A stretch of 64,000 bases of DNA from Dendrocalamus latiflorus. Its lineage: Eukaryota; Streptophyta; Magnoliopsida; Poales; Poaceae. Position 1 is the stretch's first letter, and the number at the start of each line of letters is the position of its first letter. Of this stretch, positions 1-11,257 are shown in pieces. The DNA is taken from NCBI GenBank assembly GCA_017311315.1, contig CM029664.1, forward strand, positions 42,972,640-43,036,639. Direction: 5' to 3'. The notes under the pieces are model-generated. The model worked only from the letters and a program-made list of their open reading frames with translations. It had not been told where the DNA came from and did no database searches. The translations under genes were made by a program, and so were the position numbers.

Positions 1-66
1 CTGGACGCACGGGCCGGCGAAGCCCAGACGGCGGCGCCTGGTGCCCTGGGCGCACCGCCTGGTGCC

Positions 67-2929
67 ATGGCCGCGCCCCAGCCCGGCGATCCACCGTCGC
101 CGTCCGGCGATCCCCCTACGGCGGCCGGCCATCCCCCGACGGCGCCCTCCCCTACCGACGCCAGTGCTGTAGCCCTAGCCAGAATATTGCTGCCCACTGC
201 TCCTCTTCCGGCAATAGAGTACAACCTTCCTGTTCTTGAAGTGGAAAGGTATTGGCTGCACTAGATTTCTTTTTTCTTTTTACCACGATAGTAGTAGACA
301 GTAGTAAAACTTGATTTCACTTGTTTAGGTCCCAAGTAGATCATGTGGAAAATATGGAAATAGTTGATTGGGCTAACATACAAATAGTCGAGACACATGA
401 TGACGAAGGTCGAATTGCAGTTATGAGTGAGAATCAGATTTGTGAGCTTCTAGGCTTCACAGAGGAGGACACAACAAATATACCTGCACAGGACTTTGAT
501 TGCCGAATGGATGAACAGGGGCATGATAATGAGCTTGGGCAAGATGATGATGGTGCTGCCATTCCTACTAGTGATGCCATACCAGGTGAGATGGTCATTT
601 CATATGATAAGAACAACCCATCAATGGAGGTAGGAACAGTGTACCCAACAATGGAGGAGTTCAAGCTGGCAGTGCGGCAATTTGCCATCAATAAGGAGTT
701 CGATTTAGGAGTAGAGAAGTCATGTAAAACGAGATATAGGGCTTTTTGCAAGTCCGGTGATGAAGATTGCCCTTGCCCTTGGAGGATAAATGGCACTAAA
801 CAAAAAGGCCAAATCACTGTGGAGGTGAATAATTTTTTTTTATTTCATTAATTCTACTTGTTATGTAAATTAATATCAATCTCATTGATTTTTTGTTTTG
901 CAGGTAACCGTCTTAGTCGATAACCATACATGTGTGTCTAGCATGAGGCAGATAACTACAGCTCCAAATTGCAAGTGGGTAGCTAGCAAGGCTGTGAGTA
1001 TCCTTAGAGATGATCCAAATATTGGTGCTAAGGAACTGCAAAAGAAGTTGCAGACAGATCACAAGTGTCAAATTGCATATGACACTGTATGGCGGGGTAA
1101 AGAAAGAGCTCTTGATGAGGTTTATGGCAAATGGTCAGATAGTTTTGAGCTGTTGTTTAGGTGGAAGGCCGAGGTAATGAAGCGGTGCCCCGGGAGTGTA
1201 GTTGAGATTGAGGTACTTGAGGTGGATGGTCAGGTATATTTCCACCGTTTATTCTGTGCTCTTAAACCATGCATTGATGGTTTCTTGGAAGGTTGTAGGC
1301 CTCATTTGAGCATAGATGCTACAGCACTTAATGGAAGGTGGAATGGTCACTTGGCCGCAGTTGTAGCAGTTGATGGTCACAATTGGATGTATCCACTCGC
1401 TTATGGCTTCATAGCTTCTGAAACAACAGACAACTGGACTTGGTTCATGAAACAATTAAAGAAGGCTATAGGTGATCCTCCACTCCTTGCTGTTTGTTCT
1501 GATGCTTGCAAGGGCTTGGAGAATGCAGTGAAGGATGTATTCCCAAATGCAGAGCAAAGAGAATGCTTTTATCATCTTGTCAAAAATTTCCAGAAGAGAT
1601 TTAGAGGGTTCGGCCAGATATATCCTGCGGCTAGGGCTTACAGAGAAGACATATTCTATGACAATATAGCAAAAATGGTAAGTGAATCACATGAAGCAGT
1701 GAAATGGTTACAGACCAATCATAAGCTATTATGGTATAGGTGTGCTTTCAATCCAGAAATTAAGTGTGACTACATAACTAGTAATATTGCTGAGTCATTT
1801 AATAACTGGATTAGAGACCACAAAGACTTACCTGTTGCTGACCTTGCTGATAAGATTAGAGAAATGATCATGGTACTTTGGAACAAGAGAAGGAATATTG
1901 CATACAGGCTACCTGAAGGCAGGATACTTCCAGCTATTATGCATCAGCTAAAGGCAAATACTAGAGGTCTTGGACACTTGAAAATTATACCATGTTCTAA
2001 TTGGAGTGCAGAGGTGTGGGACCATAGCAGCAGAGTAGAGAGGCATATTGTCAAGTTACACCAAAGGACATGTACTTGTCTTGAATGGCAGCACACTGGT
2101 AAGCCTTGTCAACATGTATTGGCCTATGTAACCCGCCAACGGGGAGTTGACCTCGAACAGTTTGTGCATGATTATTACTCGGTGAATAGATTCAGGGCTG
2201 CTTATGGTAGAGAGATTGAGCCTATGACAGACAAAACACAATGGCCACAAGTTGACCTACCATTTTTAGTTGGTGCACCTCTTGCTAAATTACCTGTTGG
2301 AAGACGAAGGAAGCTAAGAAGGAAGGGATGGATGGAAGGTGGCCACAAAAAGAAAGGTTTGAAAGATAGTGAATGTACCAACGAGGGTGAAGGTCAGAAT
2401 GGAGGTGACAACGATACTGCTCCAACAAATGGAAAGGGAAAGAAGATGATCAAAGGACCTATGACTTGCAAAAAATGCGGAGAAAAAGGTCACAGGCAAG
2501 CTAGTGCCAAGTGCCCACTCAATGGGACCGCAAAAAAGAGGTAAGAACTGATTTTCTTTATCAAGAAACAAAAATGAAAATGTCAATATTAATTTATTTG
2601 ATTACTTGTAGGAAGCGTAGGCAACCTAGGAAGAATGTTACAAAAGCTGCGCCAGCAGAACCTAGCACCCCACGGAGGCCGACTAGAGAAGAAATCCTAC
2701 GGGATAGTCCAGTAAGGGTCACTAGAAGGTAAGGAATATTAACACATTTACTGTACATTAATTTTTCCATACATCTAATTGTCATATCGTATTTATGTGC
2801 AGCAAGCTTGCGATGTTATTAGGAGAGGGCACATCTTCGCAAACCGACACCACTAGTCCTATGAGGATGCCTCCTGCGGCTGCACCAAAAAAGATGACTC
2901 CAAAGAGACTTTGTGATGCGAACACTTAA
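67..2929 (+). CDS. Mutator-like (MURA-type) transposase, five exons
   Basis: Exons at 67-248, 329-824, 904-2540, 2612-2728 and 2803-2929 join through GT-AG introns into one frame of 852 codons plus TAA. A MuDR-type N-terminal DNA-binding region lies near aa 160-226. The MULE DDE core has Asp near 364 (IDATALNG), Asp near 426 (CSDACKG) and Glu near 522 (SNIAESFN). A SWIM zinc finger (CTCLEWQHTGKPCQH) starts near 615 and a CX2C..H..C zinc knuckle near 747. The protein would cut and move a Mutator-like DNA transposon in the nucleus. The 22 codons upstream of ATG 67 are also open to the window edge, so the true start may lie outside. I see no disabling stop, so it could be autonomous or domesticated. 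Terminal inverted repeats were not identified in the window. Confidence 0.88.
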
Positions 2930-4176
2930 CAGGGCCTGAAATATTTGTGATGCGAGACTTTCAAGATATTGTTTTCTGTTGATATTCTAGCCATGACATG
3001 TTCTTTATCAAAGAACTCCTAGTGGATGTAGTTGCCAGGGATTGTAATCCTGCTGTTGATTAATAAAGCTCCGGTGATTGCCCTAAAAAATATCATTTGT
3101 GATAGTGATAGTGATATAATAGCCCAGTACTAGTTAGCTCCTGATGGTACATATCTATCCTGAGAAGGGGGATCTCTCATACTAGGTAATTTAGCAGGGG
3201 ATTTCTCATACCAGGTACAGAGTTAAAACATATCTATCCTAAGAAGGGGGATTTCTCATGCTAGGTAATTTAGCAGGGGATTTCTCATACCAGGTGATTT
3301 AGCATCCTGTAATGATAAAATTTGTTGGTAATCCTAAATTAATGTTGCTGTGTGGTCCGAACTTCATTTTGTAAACCCAAACTAGCTGAAGCTGAGGCCG
3401 AACAAATGCTTGATCTGATGTTGGATATATCCTTAGGCATAAATAATTCCTTGCTGTTGATTTAAATTATCAAGGTAAAAAAATGTTGGTATATTATGAT
3501 AGTTGACCAAGGGTGAAAGCTACATGTAGCTTTTGTGCAGTTTTTTTGTTATTTTTCTTTTGTTGCCTGAACTTAATTTAAAAGAATAAAACTGGTGAAA
3601 AGGTCAATAGATGTAGGATGCTTCGAAAATGCAATTGAGCCAAGATTTCATTGACAGTAATATACATATTGAGGTGTATTGTGAGATGAACGGGAACACC
3701 AGGTCAAAACACAACTTTAGTTTGTCAGCTTCACAGAATCCTTTTTGTCTAGGATAATTTTTGGAATCTTATGTACACACACAGTCGGTTTAGTTGCTTG
3801 AAACCGTGATATAATTTTTATGAACTTTACCGGTATGCCCATCTGACTATGGGGTTGGTCCCTCTGGGCAAAATCCTCTGTTATGCGCATAAGATAATGT
3901 CAGCGGAGATCCTTGTGCACACACCAACCTCACAAAACTGATAGCTCAAATACCGTTTGTGTCGATCATCTCAGGTGCGCCGAGTTCAGAGTCTTGTGGA
4001 GACCTTGGACAAGCTGAAGGCAAGAAATGCGAACCCCTTCAGTGATCCCAGGCGGCGGCGGCAGCAGCCAGCCTGCCTGCCCAGGGCCCATGTCGGGAAT
4101 TTTCTCGGCGGAGTCGACGAAGGAAACGAACGTAAAGGAAACGAAAGGTCGGCGCGGTCTCCTCTTACGTGAATGA
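2930..4176. other. Non-coding stretch downstream of the transposase
   Basis: This is AT-rich sequence with only short ORFs. It presumably holds the transposase 3' UTR and the rest of the element. A short GC-rich patch at about 3970-4170 has a 71-codon ORF with no family resemblance I recognise. The one structured feature is the direct repeat at 3149-3297. Confidence 0.5.
3149..3297. repeat. Direct repeat, two units of about 70 bp
   Basis: Units at about 3149-3217 and 3228-3297 are nearly identical. Each has two 'ctcata' motifs around a 'ggtaatttagcagggga' core. They are separated by about 10 bp. Confidence 0.8.
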
Positions 4177-4316
4177 GGCAGAAGGGTAAAACGGTCATCC
4201 CAAGGTAAAATACATGTATTTTAGTTAAGAAAAGATAGCAGATGTTTTATGCGTAAGATGCATGTATTTTAAAATACATGTATTTTACCCTGGGATGACC
4301 GTTTTACCCTTCTGCC
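4177..4316. repeat. Inverted repeat with about 46-bp near-perfect arms
   Basis: The left arm 4177-4223 (starting ggcagaagggtaaaacggtc) is the reverse complement of 4269-4316 with about one mismatch. The spacer is about 45 bp. Part of the spacer (4245-4261) is itself complementary to 4331-4347 outside the hairpin. It looks like a small MITE or foldback element and abuts the larger inverted repeat to its right. Confidence 0.85.
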
Positions 4317-4917
4317 AAATTCCAAAAATAGCATCTTACGCATAAAAATTCCGTTTTTAGCCCCCGTTCCATCAGCGGGACTCAATCGTGCGGTCCGGCA
4401 CTGCACGATCAAGTTACAGTCGAGACGTGCGGTCCCGGACCGCATGTCTTCACTATAGCAAGGTGGCCGTGCGCTACCAGTCCGCATGTTTGCAAACAGT
4501 TCATCGATCTTTTGTTAGCAAATATCAAGATGGATTAATGCAAACAGTCTTGTAACCAATGATGAATGCAAACGTGCGGTGCTGAACAGGGACAATTAAT
4601 GCAAACAGTCTTGTAATCAATGTGCAAAGAGTTGGATGAATGCAAACATGAATGCAAACGTGCAGTGCTGGTGCTGAGACAATGCAAATCTCTCGAAGAC
4701 GTGCGGTGCGGTCCAACAAGACGTGCGGTCCGGCAGCGCATGACCGCCTATAGTGAAGACGTGCGGTCCCGGACCGCACGACTCGACTGTAGCTCGATCG
4801 TGCGGTGCCGGACCGCACGACTGCCCACGTGTCGAGCCTCCGGAGTCCCGCGGTCGGAACAGGGGGTAGAAATGGAATTTTTATGTGCAAAGTGCTATAT
4901 TTGGAATTTGGAAGGCA
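4314..4917. mobile_element. Foldback element with about 165-bp inverted arms
   Basis: The segment 4314-4477 pairs with the reverse complement of about 4735-4917. Shared blocks include 'ccaaattccaaa', 'cataaaaattcc', 'gcgggact' and several copies of 'cgtgcggtccggaccgcac'. The centre (4480-4720) holds many 'atgcaaac' motifs and a direct repeat, 'attaatgcaaacagtcttg', at about 4534 and 4595. No transposase is encoded. The structure suggests a non-autonomous foldback or MULE-type element. ORFs here are palindrome artefacts. Confidence 0.75.
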
Positions 4918-6060
4918 TACAGTGCTAGATATGTCCAAAATTCGTTGAGAGCCTCTCGATGGCATATCTTCGTTGCGTAGCCCCTCCCCTTCCTGTCTGT
5001 TCTCTCGAAACGCCCGCCACTCTTTTCCTCTCCCACACACTCTTCTTCTGCTCCAGAGCAGCTCTATACATCTCCTCCATCGTTTTTCACCCTCTCTACC
5101 ACCACCTATGACCAGCGACGCCGTTGTCCCTCATCGGGCTGTCCCCGACCCCTCCCCGCCGCGCCACCTTAACTAACCCAACTATCATAGCCGCCATTGC
5201 CAACACCCTCCTATCCTACTCAACACCTCCGCCGCCACCCATCATCGGGCCACCGCCTCCCTCCAATCTCCTTCTATGCCCGAGGGGAGGATGAACCGTG
5301 CCGGAGGAGCCGAATCTGGTGGCGGAGGGAAGTGAGGGAATGACAACAGCGAGAAGGGAGGGAGTACCGGCGGGAGTGAGAGAGAGCACGAGAGGGAGGG
5401 AGCGGCAGGACAGGGAGGGAACGGCAGTGCTTCGGAAGCGAGGAGCATGAGAAAGGGGATGGTACACCATTGAACGGTATACTGTTCGCTAGTTTTTCTC
5501 TTGTATAATGATGTGATGTCAGCTATTAGTAAGTTTTGTTATGTAGGATATAAAATAATATGAAGGAAAGAGATGAAGTATAGAGAATTGAGCCATCTCT
5601 CATGTAACAATTAACTATAACATAAGAAACAAAATATATTATAAAATAATTTATTATAAAAAAGTTTTTTAGTATCATCTATAGGTAATATTGAGAATAT
5701 GAGGGATAGAAATTATTATACAGTTGTACAGTCCCTTAGAGTCGTCGTCGATCGATCTGGACGTTAATTGGGCGGCAGTGGTTGGGAGGCTGACAGGTTG
5801 GGCCGTGTGGGCAGTGAGCGATGTACTTGGCCTGGTTTTGCTTTCAGTTTAGTTTTACTGGAATTCTGTCGTGTCGTACTGAATTTTTGTTCTAGCTGAA
5901 GATCCATTAAGCTCAACAGTTGAAGGATCCTAGCATGCAAACCACATATGACATATCGGTGAGAAATCGAACAAATTTTTAGTGAGCATCACAATCTTTC
6001 TGCACAGTTTTTAACGCGCACCGCATATTTAGAACGTGGAGAATAAGGGCAGTAGCTGCA
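4918..6060. other. Intergenic, no supported gene
   Basis: A CT-rich stretch (about 4975-5110) and a GC-rich stretch (5110-5470) give overlapping short ORFs on both strands of low-complexity composition. The remainder is AT-rich. I see no domain, splice pattern or inverted repeat that supports a gene. Confidence 0.4.
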
Positions 6061-6300
6061 GGTCTGTTCTTTTTTATTAAAGTTTATGACTTTTGGTTGT
6101 GATTTGTGGCTTTTGGGTTGTTCGTGTGAGAGATTACAGAGTAACAGAAACTCACATGCGGTTTTTATCAATATAAATGAAGTCGGTACAATATATACTA
6201 CAATTAACTATTAGATTCTATCTTGAAAAGATACCTTATTTAAAAATTAGTTACTGTAAAAAATCTAAAATACAGTTTTTAAAAGTTAAGAGAACAGGCC
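6061..6300. mobile_element. MITE, copy 1 of a family with a second copy near 53.4 kb
   Basis: The ends are ggtctgttctt and the complement of agaacaggcc. The interior matches 53293-53514 along most of its length, including 'gagattacagagtaacagaaactcac', 'atatactacaattaact' and 'ctatcttgaaaa' blocks. There is no coding capacity. Target duplications are not clear. Confidence 0.8.
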
Positions 6301-6487
6301 TATAAATTGATTTTGCATGGATGGTACGGGCTCGAGGGAAACGTCTAGGGCCCCTGGCTCGTTGCCACCAGAGATGGTCACATCTGAGCATGCGCCGCAG
6401 CACACACACAGCGCGAACGGAGGGCTCGCTGCCGGTGAACGCCACACCCGCGTATCCCGGTGGGCTTCTCTCGAGGTGGAAATAATT

Positions 6488-7030
6488 AATATCTCGTGAT
6501 GTAAGCACAAGGCTGTTTTGAGTTAGATTTGCCGCTGTTTAGCGTTGATCCTGCCATAACAGGAGGAACAGACACCCAGCATTGCTGTCTTCTTTTCTTC
6601 TTCTTTTTTCTGGACACGGTATTGCTCAATTCAATGAGTAGATGAAGAAGCACATTAACAAGCGAGATTGCTGAATCAACATAAGTATATGCAAATGGAG
6701 ACGAAAACTATGTAGAGCCCTTTTTAACGGTATCTGTCGATTTGCAAAGTACATGGTACACAGTATTTTTCTTGTTAGCTCCCAAAAAATATCTCGTGCT
6801 GTACCAGAGGCTGCTGCGAGTTATGACATCCCGATGCCGTTGTTTTGCAATATGCACGAACCCTGCAAGAAAATGAGAAAAGAGCACCCAGTATTGCTGA
6901 ACTCAGTGGGGAGAGGAAGCAGCGTGTTTGCAGGCGAGATTATTGAATCCGCACGAGTATATGCAAATTGATACAAGGCACCGTAAGAACCTCTTCAATA
7001 GTATCTTGCCGATTTCCAAAGTACAAACTA
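6488..7030. repeat. Diverged tandem duplication, about 260 bp per unit
   Basis: About 6488-6755 and 6788-7025 share ordered blocks: 'aatatctcgtg.tgta', 'gccg.tgttt', 'cacccag.attgctg', 'gcgagatt.ttgaatc', 'agtatatgcaaatt/gga' and 'gatttgcaaagtaca'. It lies just beyond the 3' end of the minus-strand PTH gene, so part may be PTH 3' flank. ORFs in it are short and have no recognisable domain. Confidence 0.6.
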
Positions 7031-7295
7031 GTGATGCAAGTAACATGCCGGCAACCGTATACACAAAATATAAGATCACCGATTCACAGAATTTAAGCTG
7101 CTGGTATAAATCACCATCCAATATTTTTGTAAGCTCAAATGAACGCTTCAGTCGTCAGGATTTTCTTAAGAGGGAAAATGGGCCACCATGCAAGTATTTG
7201 GATGAATTGAAACCGACAGCGGTGTGACCTTCTGTAGTTACTACCTTCCTACCTTGACTCAATCTCTTTGGCGTAGGAGTGAATTGAATAGTTTA

Positions 7296-9837
7296 TCATC
7301 TATTCAACATTTCAGATGACTGTACAGTGTTCACACAAGTTGCGCTCTTGTTGAATCCTTCAAGGACCATTGTTCTTACAGACTCCAAGCCCCTATGAAA
7401 CGTAAAATCAAGCTGCAAAAAGAGGTGTCTTTCATTGGTGTTTATTTTCTCATATGGATCAATGTACACTTAAGTTTAAAAGGTTATTTACTGCTTCATT
7501 GAACAATGCTCTGAACGGAACAGAAAATAGGTAAAATATGAAAGTGTTAAATTAAGTATTATAGTAAAAAACTTCTTCCTGCTCTTTCTTGTTGAATGGC
7601 CGGAGAACAAAACTGGCAGGATCCATCTTCCCAGGTGGTCGTCCGATGCCTGGAAAATATCGTCACAAGAATATTTCAGACTTGGTAATTGAAAAGAAAA
7701 GGAGAGAAGGAAAATACCAATTCTTAGACGTGGGAAAGCACAATTCTGTTTCAAATGGTTGATAATGCTTCTCATCCTGCAAATGGTGGACAAATGGTTA
7801 GTAAATAAAAAAAGATCATTTTGTTACAGTTTCCCAGTTTTCAAGTAGTTAATAATAACATCTATATGAATCAATAGAGTGTGGTTTCTTTCTTCTCAAG
7901 AAAAAACAAGAGACAAATGTACAAATGAGCACGTTACTAAAGTTTGCCTGTTGCATTTTGTCATACATAAGCACATTATAGTCAGTTTTTAAAGATCAAC
8001 ATACAGTTACATTGCATTTTGTCCAAAGACAGTGCAAAAAGTATATGATGAAAGCACCCTTATGCTTAGGTGAACTTGAGACAGCACAGAAATTATCTGC
8101 CTCCGAAGTCATAGAGGCCTTCAGACTACAGTTGGTAAACAAAGAACACTGAAATATTGAATAAGTATACAGGGAATGGGTTTTGGAATAAAAGATGAAG
8201 AGAACTGGAGTACCCATTATGCCCGCCATGTCCACCTTTCGGCAGTAGACACAACTTTGCGAAGGGTAAATCTAGATCATCGTACGTCTACATAGAAGAG
8301 AAGAAGAACCAGATTATAGCAATCTGTGATAAAAAAAAAAACAGCAATTCAAGACTAATATTTACCACAAGGACTTGATTAATTAGTATCTTGAAATATG
8401 AAACTAGCTGCCCAACCTTTGAGTGTCAAAAAAAAGGGTAAAGAAAGAAACAATTAATACTCAAGGCTGTTTTGGGATCATTATACTTACGGACTCACCG
8501 CTAGCATTCATAAAAGTTTGCGGTTTGGCAAGCATGATAAGAACATCACCAATACGACCTGAATATGACAAAGCTTGTTATGAATGTTTGATAGTACCTA
8601 CATAATTTTGAAGGAGTAACATGTGTCGACTCAAGTTCAATATGCAGGTATAGAGTATCCTAATCATATAGCTTTTGTTTCTAAGTAAATACTTAAGAAC
8701 CCCATAAAGATAGTTGTGAAACCATTCTTGACAGTTGCAATACGTTAGATTGCAAAAGTAAGTGCACAAGACTCCTGAGGAAGTAAGTTCAGCTCTGGCA
8801 AGTGTTAAATCAAGAATCAAGATAGCATCCCAGACTTCAACACAAAATGTACCAGCTTCAAAAAAACTTACTTGGTATAAATACTACCTTTTCCAACCAT
8901 TGCCTTGAAGTGCATATTGCTGACAGATATACCCTCAGCTTCTGCTATAGCATCGATCATCTCAAATCCAACCTGTAAATAATCAGATATGTTATCAAAT
9001 CCATTGGGCCTCTTCTTTTAGAAGCTGAAAAGAACAGGGCCATTGTACATTGGAGCATTGACAAACAGAACCAATTGTGGAAGATTGAAGTTATGTGTAA
9101 TTCCATTCCACATAAATGAATCTGAAACTATAGCAACCTTAAACCAAGTCAAAAGGTGAAATCTCCTTGGTAGTAATATATACTGTTATAGCAGAATGAT
9201 CGTGCATAAAATAAAACCAGGGTTTTCTACATACTACAACTGACCATTGGCGCCCATCAAGAACACTGAAATCAATGATGACATTACCGATACCACCATG
9301 CATACACAACGCGTCCAGCCACTACAATGACAAAATCTATCCAACGACTTAAAATGAAAGCAGAAATACCCTCACAAACTTGCTCCTAGCCTGTTTCTAC
9401 ACTCTAGCACATATTAGATGTCGATACCTCTGTCTTCACCAGTCAAAGCGAGCAGCGTTTCGGCGTGAAACTCAAAACATTTATCAATTTGAGCCATTAC
9501 TAACTAGGAAAAACCCACAACCCCACCGTGCAAAACGATAGCTTTTACGATGAATGGGGCGGGTCAGGTTGCTTACGTTGTGGCGAGTCCCCTGGTACAC
9601 TTTGCCGGGGTTCCCGAGCCCGACGAACAGCCAAGGCTTCTGCGCGCCGCCGTCGCCCGTGGCCGCGGCTGACGAGGAGGCGGCCCGGCAAGCCGAGGCG
9701 GAGGCGGAGGCCTGCACGCATCTAGGCCTTGCTGTCAGGACCAAATTGGTTAGGTCTGAAATCCGGTTCAGATCGGGAGGAAAAATTAGAAATAATTGGG
9801 GATTTGCCGAAAGAGAAAAAGAGTAAAGTACGAACAA
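7296..9837 (-). CDS. PTH: Peptidyl-tRNA hydrolase, organellar (PTH/CRS2-like family), 8 exons
   Basis: It hydrolyses the ester bond of peptidyl-tRNA released from stalled ribosomes, probably in mitochondria or plastids. Exons (complement): 9577-9837, 8888-8972, 8491-8558, 8366-8416, 8214-8287, 7718-7776, 7573-7649, 7296-7412. All have GT-AG borders, and together they give 792 nt = 263 aa plus TGA. Family motifs are GLGNPGKVYQGTRHNVGFE (catalytic His in TRHN), KPQTFMNASGES, YDDLDLPFAK (catalytic Asp) and KGGHGGHNGMRS (substrate-binding Asn). The core is complete. The oddity is the start: ATG 9837 lies in an LTR inserted in exon 1, so residues 1-35 are LTR-encoded and join the host Ala/Ser-rich leader in frame. 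The ancestral start may be ATG 11325, now separated by the insertion. The core assignment is sure; the start is uncertain. Confidence 0.9.
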
Positions 9838-10234
9838 AGGAAAGTAGAGACAATAACTAGTATTTTATTTCTCATAGCACAACCAATACAAGCGGCGGCT
9901 TATATAGTTATATAGTTCACAAGTAACAGTAGTAGCATCTGCGACAAATGTAATAGGAATTTTTTTTTGATAAGTAATGTAATAGGAATTGATGGGGAAC
10001 AGCAACGAAAAATGAAGAGGTAATGAGTAACAGTGATGACGGCAATGTTTCTCAACCGTAGGATGTGTGATGAAGCGTTATCTCCCGATTCCACCGTTTA
10101 GTCTTCATAACCTCAGATTCTCAATGAGAACCACATGCCACTAAATGAAAGGGTATGCGTTAACCCTAGCCCTTGGAAAGCTGAACTTTCCCATCTGAAA
10201 CCTTCTCAGCCTTCAGGTTTTCAGTACTCTGACA
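9733..10234 (-). repeat. 3' LTR of the gypsy element
   Basis: It is 502 bp and bounded by the polypurine tract on one side and the target duplication cttgc on the other. It is oriented like PTH, so its promoter points into PTH. It holds a TATA box, an AATAAA and the ATG at 9837 that opens the PTH reading frame. Confidence 0.9.
9864..9906 (-). promoter_or_regulatory. LTR TATA box and adjacent AATAAA upstream of the PTH frame
   Basis: On the minus strand TATATAA lies at 9906-9900, in a CTATATAAGCC context. AATAAA lies at 9869-9864. A start site about 30 nt downstream of the TATA (near 9870) would give a leader of roughly 30 nt before ATG 9837. Use of this promoter for PTH is inference. Confidence 0.55.
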
Positions 10235-10307
10235 ATTACCCCCCTTCTCAAGATCCTTGCCCTCAAGAATCAAAGTTTGGAAAGGTCCTTGTGATGAAAT
10301 CTACATC

Positions 10308-11201
10308 TTACCAAGTAGCAATCTTAGGGGGCAAGTTTGCCCAGTGAATCTTCCACTGAACTACTGGTTCATTGTTCCCGGGAATTATCCTCCTCTCTAA
10401 GATAGCAATTGGTTCAGTTAAAATGTGCCCTTCTTCATCTACCAAGGGTAACTCTGCACTGGGAATCGCCTTAGGTCTCAAGTGTTTCTTCAATTGATTG
10501 ACATGGAAAACCAGGTGTATTTGACAACCTTCAGGTAATATGAACTTGTAAGCTGCATTTCTCACCTTATCAAGATTTGAAATGGTCCATAATATCTTGA
10601 ATGTAGCTTTAATACTCTATGTAAACCCAAAGCATTGTGTTGATAAGGTTGCATCTTGAGATAGACCATGTCTCCAACTTTCAAGCTCCTTTCAGATCTA
10701 TGTTTGTCTGCAAAGAATTTCATTCTAGAACTGGCCTTCTCCAAGCTAACCTTGATAGCCTCCAAATTAGCTTACCACCTCTGCAATCTGTCCCTAGTCT
10801 CTTCAGCAGAAGTGTTCGGCAATATAACCTTTGAGATCATTGGTGGTTTTATACCATATAGTGCTTCAAACGGTGTCATCTTCAGGGAAGTATAAAAATT
10901 GGTGTTATAACACCACTCTGCCTGAGACAGCCAAGAAAGCCATTTCTTCGAGTTAGCATAAACCATACATCTCAAGTAATTTTCAAGGTACTGGTTAACT
11001 TTTTCGGTCTGGCCGTAAGTTTGGGGATGGTAGGCACTGCTGAGCCCCATTTTGACACACAAAGCCTTGAAGAGTTCTTTCCACAAATTGCTAGTAAAGA
11101 CTCGGTCTCCGTCAATGACTATCACCACCGGAAGCTCATGCAGTTTGTATATATTGTCCAGGAAAAGATCAACTACATCTTGCACTGAATAAGAATGCCT
11201 A
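10308..11201 (-). pseudogene. Gypsy integrase C-terminal half plus chromodomain, broken
   Basis: The integrase part (11201-10772) has the family motifs VVIVIDGDRVFTSNLWKELF, SSAYHPQTYGQTEKVNQ and TPFEALYG. An in-frame stop after LQRW (10772) precedes the DMVYLKMQPY segment. A frameshift near 10562 then leads to the FILPEG/VFHVNQLKKHL and VQWKIHW chromodomain segment, which ends at the 3' side of the element. The N-terminal integrase zinc finger and the first catalytic region are deleted. It is non-functional as it stands. Confidence 0.88.
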
Positions 11202-11252
11202 AACTTTCCCATCCGAAACCTTCTCAGCCTTCAGGTTTTCAGTACTCTGACA
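11202..11252 (-). repeat. 5' LTR remnant (51 bp)
   Basis: It is identical to 10184-10234 except for one base. It is fused directly to integrase sequence, which marks an internal deletion running from inside the 5' LTR into pol. Confidence 0.88.
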
Positions 11253-11257
11253 CTTGC

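Larger units (their letters stand above)
9733..11252 (-). mobile_element. Deleted Ty3/gypsy retrotransposon inserted in PTH exon 1
   Basis: The element is flanked by a perfect 5-bp target duplication, cttgc, at 9728-9732 and 11253-11257. Read on the minus strand it consists of the first 51 bp of a 5' LTR (11252-11202), a deletion junction, an integrase/chromodomain fragment, a polypurine tract (gagaaggggggtaa, next to 10234) and a 502-bp 3' LTR (10234-9733). The LTR begins TGTCAG and ends TGACA. The 51-bp LTR segments differ at one position (10184-10234 versus 11202-11252), so the insertion is fairly young. Gag, protease, reverse transcriptase and the primer-binding site are gone. Confidence 0.92.

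Noticed and set aside
4525..5040. 171-codon minus-strand ORF
   Set aside because: It overlaps a foldback element with palindromic repeats and has no domain.
10308..11212. An active retrotransposon
   Set aside because: In-frame stop, frameshift, and loss of gag, protease, RT and primer site.
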